Of a stretch of DNA of 12,197 bases, positions 6,582 to 12,197 are shown in pieces. The stretch is from contig PKDP01000158.1 of NCBI GenBank assembly GCA_002862585.1, forward strand, positions 1-12,197, read 5' to 3'. Each line of letters starts with the position of its first letter. The first letter of the stretch is position 1. A program made the position numbers and the translations under genes. The notes below the pieces were generated by a model. That model worked only from the letters and a program-made list of their open reading frames with translations, did not search any database and was not told the origin of the DNA. This DNA comes from Flavobacteriales bacterium. GTDB taxonomy: Bacteria; Bacteroidota; Bacteroidia; Flavobacteriales; UBA7312.

Positions 6582-7357
6582 TTTAAAAAGTTGACAGTAA
6601 ATTGATTAAACATCTGATGTTGGTCAATATTGACAATATGTCCTGATTTTTTAATCTTTTTGAGAATACAATTCGATTTATTTTTAACAAATTCTTCAAT
6701 TTGATTGACAAAAAGATAATCTTCATATCCAGAAATAAATAGAATAGGTCTGTTAATTTCTATGTGTGGAATGGTGTCTATAGTTCGTTTAATATCTGGA
6801 AGTAATTTCAGCCATTTTTTGAAGGCGTTGGCCTTAATTTTTTTGGCTTCATTAATAAATATCTGTCTAGACTTCTGATGCCCTTTCCTTGGCATTATGA
6901 TCCATGCAAATAATCTATACAACACGATATTAGGAATAACACCTTTGATAATCTGTACAGTTCGTAATAAGAATAAAGTTCTGAAACTAAAGCTTGTAAT
7001 CGCTCCACTCAACACTATTTTATCAACTAAATCTGGGTATTTTTCCGATATTTTGGTAATAATAACTGAACCTAAAGAGACACCAATAAAGTGAGATTTA
7101 TTTATGCCCAAATGTTCGTTTACCTCTATAATTTCTTCTACAACTAAGTCTAATGAATATTCATCCTTTATGGTAAGCTGATTGGACATTCCGTGTCCAC
7201 GAAGATCAATGAGTAGTAAGTTAAAATGGTTTTTTAAAAACTTTACTTGCTTATGCCAAATGGTACTACTCCCACCCGCTCCATGAATGAAGGTCACCCA
7301 ATCGGCATCGTCACTTTTTATAAAACTCTTAAATTTTAGCACTTGTTTGATTATCAA
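6578..7357 (-). CDS. Alpha/beta-hydrolase fold protein
   Basis: This 259-residue protein has the full set of alpha/beta-hydrolase marks: HGAGGS at 25-30 (oxyanion loop), DLRGHGMS at 51-58, the nucleophile elbow GVSLGS with Ser94, an acidic residue in SGYEDYLF (Glu212/Asp213), and the catalytic His240 in SGHIVNID. A helical cap lies at about 125-190. No signal peptide is seen, so it should be cytoplasmic. The substrate cannot be told. Start choice is uncertain: the only open start that gives a complete first strand is TTG at 7355-7357, directly preceded by an in-frame stop. A GTG at codon 6 is the alternative, and the first in-frame ATG is far downstream at residue 57, within the fold. It is the first gene of a two-gene unit with the rhodanese-thioredoxin gene. 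Confidence 0.88.
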   Translation of the reverse strand: MIIKQVLKFKSFIKSDDADWVTFIHGAGGSSTIWHKQVKFLKNHFNLLLIDLRGHGMSNQLTIKDEYSLDLVVEEIIEVNEHLGINKSHFIGVSLGSVIITKISEKYPDLVDKIVLSGAITSFSFRTLFLLRTVQIIKGVIPNIVLYRLFAWIIMPRKGHQKSRQIFINEAKKIKANAFKKWLKLLPDIKRTIDTIPHIEINRPILFISGYEDYLFVNQIEEFVKNKSNCILKKIKKSGHIVNIDQHQMFNQFTVNFLK

Positions 7358-7364
7358 TTATCTA

Positions 7365-7372
7365 CAAAAATA
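7365..7372 (-). promoter_or_regulatory. Putative -7 promoter element for the hydrolase/rhodanese-thioredoxin unit
   Basis: On the - strand this reads TATTTTTG, an exact TAnnTTTG match, ending 7 bases before the TTG start codon of the hydrolase gene. It predicts little or no 5' leader. The surrounding DNA is very AT-rich, so chance matches are easy here. Confidence 0.45.
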
Positions 7373-7465
7373 ATCTTCTTTTTATAACAACCGTCATCGT
7401 AAAAGTAAATGTATGTTTTTTTTAAATGAGGATTTAGGTTTGTTTTTATTAAAACTATTTGATAA

Positions 7466-7491
7466 ATAAGTGATTAATGATAATGACTTAT
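7466..7491. promoter_or_regulatory. Dyad symmetry upstream of the sigma-54-like promoter
   Basis: ATAAGT (7466-7471) and ACTTAT (7486-7491) are reverse complements 14 bases apart. TGATAA (7460-7465) and TTATCA (7488-7493) add a second overlapping dyad. The site lies roughly 55-90 bases upstream of the -24 element at 7550, where enhancer-binding activators of sigma-54 commonly bind. In such AT-rich DNA this could be chance. Confidence 0.3.
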
Positions 7492-7547
7492 CACATTATT
7501 ACTATACCTAATTAAGAAAATCTGACATTTTGACCTTATTTAGTGGA

Positions 7548-7564
7548 TTGGCATAACTTTTGCC
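7548..7564 (+). promoter_or_regulatory. Sigma-54-like -24/-12 promoter, also a 7-bp inverted repeat
   Basis: TTGGCATAACTTTTGCC carries GG at 7550-7551 and GC at 7562-7563, exactly the 12-base phase between the -24 and -12 boxes of RpoN promoters. TGGCAT-N5-TTGC matches the consensus except the base after TTGC, which is C rather than A/T. The predicted start near 7575 gives a 19-base leader before the ATG at 7594. The same bases form an inverted repeat, ATTGGCA-N7-TGCCAAT (7547-7567), so a repressor site is the main alternative. The nearest sigma-A-type reading has one extra base (TA-N3-TTTG). Confidence 0.5.
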
Positions 7565-7593
7565 AATTACAATAAATAGAAATAGTATTAGTT

Positions 7594-7899
7594 ATGAAAG
7601 CTCCAAAAAAAACACCTCTACTAAGTCAATTTGAAATTGAAAAGTTATGCCATTTGCTACAATGCGATAAAGACGAATTATTCGATTTCGAAAAATTAGC
7701 TTACGAAATTTCTGAAGAATCAGATTCCACCTATGATGCAGTAATGAAACTTCTCCAAAAAGGACATAATGTTCGTGAGGCTACTTTAATTGCATTATTT
7801 ATTGGACGAACTAAAGGGTATTTACAAGCAGAATCTGATATGGAAGAAGAAATTAAAGACAAACTCTACAAGGCATTTAGAGGGAACCGTGAAGAATAA
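7594..7899 (+). CDS. Hypothetical small acidic helical protein
   Basis: I do not recognise this 101-residue protein. It has no signal peptide or membrane segment. It opens with a short basic stretch (MKAPKKTP), and the rest looks helical and mostly acidic, with Glu/Asp clusters at about 26-48 and 81-89 and one hydrophobic patch at about 64-72 (ATLIALFIG). Two cysteines, Cys19 and Cys24, do not form a recognised motif. The ATG start is clear and codon use resembles the neighbours. It is transcribed divergently from the hydrolase unit and in the same direction as the photolyase-like genes, 84 bases ahead of them. Its likely own promoter is the sigma-54-like site. The gap to the next gene holds a separate promoter and operator-like repeat, so joint control with the photolyase pair is not assured. 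Confidence 0.8.
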   Translation: MKAPKKTPLLSQFEIEKLCHLLQCDKDELFDFEKLAYEISEESDSTYDAVMKLLQKGHNVREATLIALFIGRTKGYLQAESDMEEEIKDKLYKAFRGNREE

Positions 7900-7945
7900 G
7901 CTATTAAAAATGACTTCATTTATCAGTTAAGTATATAAATTAACT

Positions 7946-7953
7946 TACTTTTG
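7946..7953 (+). promoter_or_regulatory. Putative -7 promoter element for the photolyase-like gene pair
   Basis: TACTTTTG is an exact TAnnTTTG match ending 30 bases before the ATG at 7984. The predicted start lies near 7958-7960. The element overlaps the left arm of the inverted repeat at 7949-7984. No clear -33 box is seen. Confidence 0.6.
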
Positions 7954-7984
7954 TATAACTGTTTTATTAATAAGTTATACAAAA
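7949..7984. promoter_or_regulatory. Perfect 12-bp inverted repeat over promoter and start codon (candidate operator)
   Basis: TTTTGTATAACT (7949-7960) and AGTTATACAAAA (7973-7984) are exact reverse complements with a 12-base spacer. The left arm covers the end of the -7 element and the predicted transcription start; the right arm ends on the A of the ATG. Because the left arm would be mostly outside the mRNA, the symmetry suits a DNA-binding repressor better than an RNA hairpin. A smaller dyad, AGTTAA (7925-7930) with TTAACT (7940-7945), lies just upstream. Confidence 0.75.
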
Positions 7985-9075
7985 TGCATATTGACTTAAC
8001 CTCCATATACGACAAAATAGTGGCTATAGAGCCAGTCTCTTACTCTAAAAACAGAAACTACATTGACGGTGCAGTCAGTAAATTATCACCCTACATTTCT
8101 AGAGGTGTAATTTCTACCAAAGAAATTCTAAACTCTTTACTTGAGCGTGGTTTTAATCCAAATAAAATAGAGAAATTTATTCAAGAATTAGCCTGGAGAG
8201 ATTATTGGCAACAGATTTGGATAGAAAAACAAGATCTTATCAATAGCGATTTGAAAAATAATCAACTTAAGGTCGATAACCACCAAATTCCAAAAGCTAT
8301 AGTTGAAGGCAATTGTTCTATTAAAGCGATTGACAATGCTATTAAAGAGTTTTACGATACTGGTTATATTCACAACCATGTCCGCATGTATATTGCAGCT
8401 ATTAGTTGCAATAACGCTAAATCACATTGGAAAGCTCCTGCTCAATGGATGTACTATCATTTATTAGATGGCGATTGGGCTAGTAATGCTTTAAGCTGGC
8501 AGTGGGTATGCGGTGCAAATAGTAATAAGCTCTATTTTGCAAATCAAGATAATATTAACAAATACTGCTATACTCAACAGAAGAATACTTTTCTGGATGT
8601 CGATTATTCAGAATTCTATTCAATGGGCATTCCTTCTGAGCTTAAAGAAACGGTAGACTTAAAACTTACAACTCCACTACCCAAAACGGATAATAGTTTA
8701 AAGATTGATACCGAACTCCCAACCCTTATTTATAATTACTATAATCTTGACCCTAAATGGAGAACTGAGAAGAAGGCTAACAGAATACTACTCATAGAGC
8801 CGAGTGTGTTTGAAAACTACCCTATTTCCAAAAAGTCAATGGACTTCATGCTCAATCTTTCTAAAAACATTGATGACATTCAACTGTTTGTAGGCTCTTT
8901 TGAAGGGCTTAAAGTACTTACTGAAGTTAGTCCAATATATTTTAAAGAACATCCCTTAAATACACACTACAAAGGCATTGAAGACCAAAGAGACTGGATG
9001 TTTACAGTAAAGGGTTATTACCCTTCTTTTTTTAAATTTTGGAATAAGTGTAAAAAAGAACTTAAAACAGCATAG
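7984..9075 (+). CDS. Photolyase/cryptochrome-superfamily FAD-binding protein without N-terminal antenna domain
   Basis: This 363-residue protein starts directly at the helical FAD domain of photolyases. LSPYISRG is at 34-41 and ELAWRDYWQQ at 68-77. HNHVRM is at 130-135 and DGDWASNALSWQWVCG at 162-177. Comparing with E. coli photolyase from memory, Asp162/Asp164 match the FAD ribityl contacts, Asn168 matches Asn378 near flavin N5, and Trp172 and Trp149 match Trp382 and Trp359. The third Trp of the chain is not evident. The alpha/beta antenna domain that normally comes first is missing. Instead residues about 265-355 (ILLIEPSVF, then a helix, then IQLFVGS) resemble part of such a domain. The frame is open upstream to a TTG at 7951, but that codon lies in the promoter; ATG 7984 is preferred. 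It is 3 bases from the next gene. DNA repair or light sensing is likely but unproven. Confidence 0.88.
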   Translation: MHIDLTSIYDKIVAIEPVSYSKNRNYIDGAVSKLSPYISRGVISTKEILNSLLERGFNPNKIEKFIQELAWRDYWQQIWIEKQDLINSDLKNNQLKVDNHQIPKAIVEGNCSIKAIDNAIKEFYDTGYIHNHVRMYIAAISCNNAKSHWKAPAQWMYYHLLDGDWASNALSWQWVCGANSNKLYFANQDNINKYCYTQQKNTFLDVDYSEFYSMGIPSELKETVDLKLTTPLPKTDNSLKIDTELPTLIYNYYNLDPKWRTEKKANRILLIEPSVFENYPISKKSMDFMLNLSKNIDDIQLFVGSFEGLKVLTEVSPIYFKEHPLNTHYKGIEDQRDWMFTVKGYYPSFFKFWNKCKKELKTA

Positions 9076-9078
9076 ATC

Positions 9079-10560
9079 ATGAAAACAGTCAATATCATAT
9101 TTCCAAATCAATTATTTGAAGTTAGTCCATTACCATTAGAACAGTCTATTTCTTATCTCATCGAAGATGATTTGTTTTTCAAACAATACAATTTTCATAA
9201 ACAAAAATTGGTATTGCATCGATCAAGCATGAAGTTTTATGAATCGTATTTGAATAGTAAAAACCAACCAACAGTATATGTTGACTGTAATGATAGTTTA
9301 GCAACTATTGACAGTCTATTTAATCACTTCAAAAATGAAGGAATTGAATGTATTCATTTCATTGACCCTGTCGATAACTATATGTCTAAAAAAATCGAGA
9401 AAAATGCTTCTAAATATTGTCTAGGTTTAAAAAAGTACAACAATCCAAATTTCTTGACTAAAGAGGAGGAATTAGGCACTTTTTTTAAAGCTAATAAGAA
9501 AAAGTTTTTTCAAACTTCATTCTATATAAATCAGCGAAAGAAATTCAAAATTTTAATTAACGAAAACGAAACTCCTATCGGTGGAAAGTGGAGTTTTGAT
9601 ACAGAAAATAGAAGAAAATACCCAAAAGGAAAAATACCTCCTCTAATTAAAGCTCTTGAAAGTGATGCTTTTCATGATGAAGCTATTCAGTACGTCAATA
9701 AAAATTTCTCAGATAATATTGGAGAATTAAGTTACACGCCAATTTACCCCACTAATTTTGAGTCTTCAAAAAAATGGTTTGACGACTTTTTACAGAATAG
9801 ATTTTATGATTTTGGAATCTATGAAGATGCCATAGTTAAAGAAGAATCTTTTTTAAATCATAGTGTAATTACACCTATGATGAATATAGGTCTACTAACA
9901 CCTGATTACATCATAAAAACAACACTGAATTTTGACGATAAAAATGATATTCCTTTAAATTCAATCGAAGGTTTTGTACGACAAATTATAGGCTGGAGAG
10001 AATTCATAAGAGGTATATATATTGTAAAGGGTTCTCAAGAAAGAACCACTAATTTTTTCAACTTCAAACGAAAAATACCAGCCTCCTTTTATGATGGCAC
10101 CACTGGTATTGAACCCATTGACAACACCATAAAAAAAATTCTAAAAACAGCCTATTCTCACCATATTGAACGGCTTATGATTTTAGGCAACTTTATGCTA
10201 CTTTGCGAGTTTGATCCAGATGAAGTATACCAATGGTTTATGGAAGTGTTTATTGATTCATACGACTGGGTTATGGTACCAAATGTATATGGTATGAGTC
10301 AATTTTCTGATGGCGGTCTGATGTCAACAAAACCCTATTTCAGCAGCAGTAACTACATCAAAAAAATGAGTGATTATAAAAAATCAAATTGGGAGGAAAC
10401 ATGGGATGCTTTATACTGGCGATTTATTCACGAATATGAAGATGTATTCAAAAATAATATAAGAATGAAGTTCATGGTTAATATGTACCACAACATGAGT
10501 GATGAGAAGAAACAAAACATCAAAACCATTTCAGAATCTTACCTCAACTCTTTGGATTAA
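9079..10560 (+). CDS. PhrB/FeS-BCP-family (6-4) photolyase-like protein lacking the iron-sulfur cysteines
   Basis: The 493 residues match the bacterial cryptochrome/(6-4) photolyase family whose model is Agrobacterium PhrB. There is an N-terminal alpha/beta domain (about 1-130; IIFPNQL, KQKLVLHRSSMKFY), then GGKWSFDTENR at 168-178, IEGFVRQIIGWREFIRGIY at 296-314, AYSHHIERLM with His361-His362, and LPN/GMSQFSDGG-like VPNVYGMSQFSDGG at 400-413. In PhrB four cysteines (350, 438, 441 and 454 as I recall) hold a 4Fe-4S cluster. Here the matching sites have Pro346 and a shortened loop SDYKKSNWEETWDALYW without any Cys. The only cysteines are 70, 91, 114 and 376, none at those places. Trp342 of PhrB appears replaced by Asp, Trp390 is kept as Trp386, and Tyr391 becomes Phe387. 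FAD binding looks intact; cluster binding does not. It is tightly coupled to the preceding photolyase-like gene. Confidence 0.9.
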   Translation: MKTVNIIFPNQLFEVSPLPLEQSISYLIEDDLFFKQYNFHKQKLVLHRSSMKFYESYLNSKNQPTVYVDCNDSLATIDSLFNHFKNEGIECIHFIDPVDNYMSKKIEKNASKYCLGLKKYNNPNFLTKEEELGTFFKANKKKFFQTSFYINQRKKFKILINENETPIGGKWSFDTENRRKYPKGKIPPLIKALESDAFHDEAIQYVNKNFSDNIGELSYTPIYPTNFESSKKWFDDFLQNRFYDFGIYEDAIVKEESFLNHSVITPMMNIGLLTPDYIIKTTLNFDDKNDIPLNSIEGFVRQIIGWREFIRGIYIVKGSQERTTNFFNFKRKIPASFYDGTTGIEPIDNTIKKILKTAYSHHIERLMILGNFMLLCEFDPDEVYQWFMEVFIDSYDWVMVPNVYGMSQFSDGGLMSTKPYFSSSNYIKKMSDYKKSNWEETWDALYWRFIHEYEDVFKNNIRMKFMVNMYHNMSDEKKQNIKTISESYLNSLD

Positions 10561-10565
10561 ATTAG

Positions 10566-10591
10566 TACATTTGAGGTGTAAAAACCACCTC
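10566..10591 (+). promoter_or_regulatory. Putative -7 element and inverted repeat before the UPF0316 gene
   Basis: TACATTTG (10566-10573) is an exact TAnnTTTG match ending 19 bases before the ATG at 10593. It is followed by the inverted repeat GAGGTG (10573-10578) and CACCTC (10586-10591) with a 7-base spacer. The repeat spans the predicted start site and stops one base before the ATG. Its placement parallels that of the repeat before the photolyase pair, but the sequence differs. Confidence 0.5.
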
Positions 10592-10592
10592 G

Positions 10593-11093
10593 ATGAGCGT
10601 CTTTTTAGCAGCATTTACCATTTTCCTTTTACGTTTGTGTGACCAAAGTCTTGGGACTGTTAGGGCTTTATTAATAGCTAAGAACAAACCTTTATATGCT
10701 GGCTTAGTCGGCTTGGTAGAATCCGTTATTTGGATTTTGGCCGTATCAAAAGTAATTCAAGATATAGATGATTCATTCCTAATTGCAGGCTATGCGCTAG
10801 GTTTTGCCGCTGGTACAATTTTAGGTTCTTATATTGAAGGTTTTCTCGGTTTCGGTGATGTAGTAGTAAGAGTATTCACTTCCATTGATTCCCCAAATGT
10901 TGCTGAACCTCTTAGAAAAGAAGGTTTTGGAGTGACCGTAATTGACGGTGAAGGCATTAAAGGTTCTGTAAGAATTTACTGGTGTATAATTCCAAAAAGA
11001 AAACTCAAAATGGTAATGCGGATAATTGAAGAAACTGTACCTAATTCTTATGTTACCACAGAGTTTGCAAACCCTATGTCGCTTAAAAAGTAA
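10593..11093 (+). CDS. UPF0316 membrane protein (DUF5698 plus DUF2179)
   Basis: This 166-residue protein has three hydrophobic segments (about 1-15, 36-55 and 62-86), then a soluble C-terminal domain (about 90-162). The N-terminal block with LRLCDQSLGTVRALLIAKNK is the signature I associate with the UPF0316 family, now split into DUF5698 (membrane part) and DUF2179 (soluble alpha/beta part, also found in YitT-type proteins). Its molecular function is unknown to me. The length is normal for the family. The gene lies 32 bases after the second photolyase-like gene in the same direction, so it may be read through from that unit as well as from its own predicted promoter. Only 4 bases separate its stop from the stop of the convergent gene, with no terminator visible between them. 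Confidence 0.85.
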   Translation: MSVFLAAFTIFLLRLCDQSLGTVRALLIAKNKPLYAGLVGLVESVIWILAVSKVIQDIDDSFLIAGYALGFAAGTILGSYIEGFLGFGDVVVRVFTSIDSPNVAEPLRKEGFGVTVIDGEGIKGSVRIYWCIIPKRKLKMVMRIIEETVPNSYVTTEFANPMSLKK

Positions 11094-11097
11094 GTCA

Positions 11098-12197
11098 TTA
11101 ATCCACTACAATAAACTTACCGGAAGATACTACATTTATCCCATCTATTACAGAGTAAAAATACACTCCAGAAGATAAAACATCTCTTTCAAATGAGATT
11201 TGACCTCTGTTTACAAAATAATCCAAACTGACTTTTTTACCTTCCGTATTTACCACATCTAAAGTGTAATCTTGGAAAGAATCATCAAAATGAGGAAAAT
11301 ATATACTTGAGGATTGACTTAAGGGATTTGGAGCTACATAGGAATTAAATAATTCAGTTGAACTGTATTCAGAAACTCCAGAGACCGTTAGCAATGGATC
11401 ATTACTTAAAATACTATCAATATTAATCAGCTCATCACCCTCTTGATATTGTAAAAATTGAAAGCTATCAAATAGCATTTCATCATTTGAATTAGGCCCA
11501 ACAGAAATAAGTTGAGGTGGATTGAAAGGATTATGGTGATTTCCTACAGTATTGTCGTATGTGTGCTCAGAATAAAGAGTATATCCGGCAGGAATTTTCA
11601 CCAAATTTTTAAAGTAATAATACTCTTGATGATTAAAGTCCCAACGGTTTATTTTAATAAGAGGTAAAGTGTCCTCTCCTTCATAAGCATAATTTAATAT
11701 TTCTGTACAAATTTTATGAGAATGCGGCAAAGCATTATATACAGAAAAATCAAATTCTACTGGCTCTGACTCTGTACTAATAGTTTTTGCTTCATTAGGT
11801 AAAATATAAAAGTCATCCTCCCAGTATTGAAGGGGTGTTTGTGAGAATACTTCCCTAACTCCTATCTCATCTTCCGGATAGAAGAACAACCTAACTTGAA
11901 TATTTACATCCATTCCGTAGCTAGCTCCCGTAGATACATAGTTTGGTGTATGAACTTGAAAGATTAAGTCTGCTTGGGCAGGTAGTGATATTCCCATTTT
12001 TATTTCTGATGAATTAGGGAAAATAATAGGGTTTCCCCCTGGTGTATAAATTCCGACATAAATATCCCCTTCAATATTAGCACTTAGTCCAGACAAATCT
12101 TCTGATACTATACCTGCATTGTCAGCATTAAATACAATATGATGTGTAAGCTCAGGGTTTTCTGGCACTATCTCTATGGCTCTTAAATACCTTTGCG
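11098..12197 (-). CDS. T9SS-exported protein resembling a copper type II monooxygenase, N-terminus beyond the window
   Basis: The frame stays open past a GTG at 12168 to the window edge, so 365 C-terminal residues are visible and the true start lies outside. The sequence resembles peptidylglycine alpha-hydroxylating/dopamine beta-monooxygenase-like proteins of Bacteroidota. In visible numbering, RAIEIVPENPELTHH gives His18-His19, FQVHTP gives His82, LPHSH gives His158 and His160, and NDEML gives Met240. These fit the two copper sites of the family (three His; two His and one Met). WDFNHQEYYYFKNLVKIPAG and EHTYDNT are further family-like stretches. Residues about 287-365 form a type A T9SS sorting domain: VAPNPL, an immunoglobulin-like strand pattern, SSGVYFY and GKFIVVD. 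It should therefore cross the outer membrane and be released or anchored at the cell surface. Substrate unknown. Confidence 0.82.
   Translation of the reverse strand, partial: QRYLRAIEIVPENPELTHHIVFNADNAGIVSEDLSGLSANIEGDIYVGIYTPGGNPIIFPNSSEIKMGISLPAQADLIFQVHTPNYVSTGASYGMDVNIQVRLFFYPEDEIGVREVFSQTPLQYWEDDFYILPNEAKTISTESEPVEFDFSVYNALPHSHKICTEILNYAYEGEDTLPLIKINRWDFNHQEYYYFKNLVKIPAGYTLYSEHTYDNTVGNHHNPFNPPQLISVGPNSNDEMLFDSFQFLQYQEGDELINIDSILSNDPLLTVSGVSEYSSTELFNSYVAPNPLSQSSSIYFPHFDDSFQDYTLDVVNTEGKKVSLDYFVNRGQISFERDVLSSGVYFYSVIDGINVVSSGKFIVVD

Noticed and set aside
7435..7442. Exact TAnnTTTG match (TAGGTTTG) on the + strand in the divergent intergenic region
   Set aside because: It would give a leader of about 145 bases to the 101-residue gene, has no -33 box, and such matches are expected by chance many times in the window.
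7951..7983. TTG start at 7951 giving 11 extra N-terminal residues on the first photolyase-like protein
   Set aside because: The extra codons overlap the predicted promoter, transcription start and inverted repeat; ATG 7984 gives the sensible N-terminus.
1..12197. CRISPR arrays, insertion sequences, prophage or attachment sites
   Set aside because: No regularly spaced repeats, transposase or integrase motifs, or terminal repeats were seen anywhere in the window.

Overview
The window looks like chromosomal DNA of a Bacteroidota bacterium, most likely order Flavobacteriales. The evidence is the AT-rich sequence, a 287-residue primary sigma factor of the short Bacteroidota type, pnp-rpoD-rpe in a row, repeated matches to the Bacteroidota -7 promoter element TAnnTTTG just upstream of genes, no clear Shine-Dalgarno sites, and a secreted protein with a type IX secretion (T9SS) C-terminal sorting domain. 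I do not name a genus.

Layout. Bases 1-3326 are a housekeeping block on the + strand: the 3' three-quarters of pnp (cut by the left edge), rpoD, a strong UUCG hairpin terminator, and rpe. A convergent saccharopine/alanine dehydrogenase-family gene (3308-4513, - strand) overlaps the rpe end by 19 bases, and a 25-base palindrome lies in that shared 3' zone. Bases 4514-5314 hold no intact protein gene: there is the wreck of a small secreted-protein gene (4568-5059, - strand) containing a 40-base hairpin, then about 220 bases with little visible, then the tmRNA promoter. The tmRNA gene ssrA fills 5315-5683. It encodes the tag (A)GEYNYAMAA and has an alanine-type G3.U70 acceptor pair. Just after it is a 50-residue four-cysteine protein of the DUF2256 type (5716-5868).

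Next, on the - strand, comes a two-gene unit: an alpha/beta hydrolase followed, with an ATGA overlap, by an exported rhodanese-thioredoxin fusion. A 236-base divergent intergenic region separates it from a small acidic unknown protein (7594-7899). That gene is preceded by a sequence that fits a sigma-54 (-24/-12) promoter.

The most distinctive part is 7946-10560. Two photolyase/cryptochrome-superfamily genes are 3 bases apart. A perfect 12-bp inverted repeat lies over their promoter and reaches the start codon of the first. The first protein begins directly with the FAD-binding domain and carries an alpha/beta segment at its C-terminus instead of an N-terminal antenna domain, so a circular permutation is possible. 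The second belongs to the PhrB/FeS-BCP (6-4) photolyase family but lacks all cysteines expected to hold the 4Fe-4S cluster. Together with the DUF2256 gene nearby they look like a light/DNA-repair locus. Then follow a UPF0316 (DUF5698/DUF2179) membrane protein and, convergent with it and cut by the right edge, a T9SS-exported protein resembling a copper type II monooxygenase.

Motif identifications and family comparisons are from memory and reading by eye; no database search or alignment was run.
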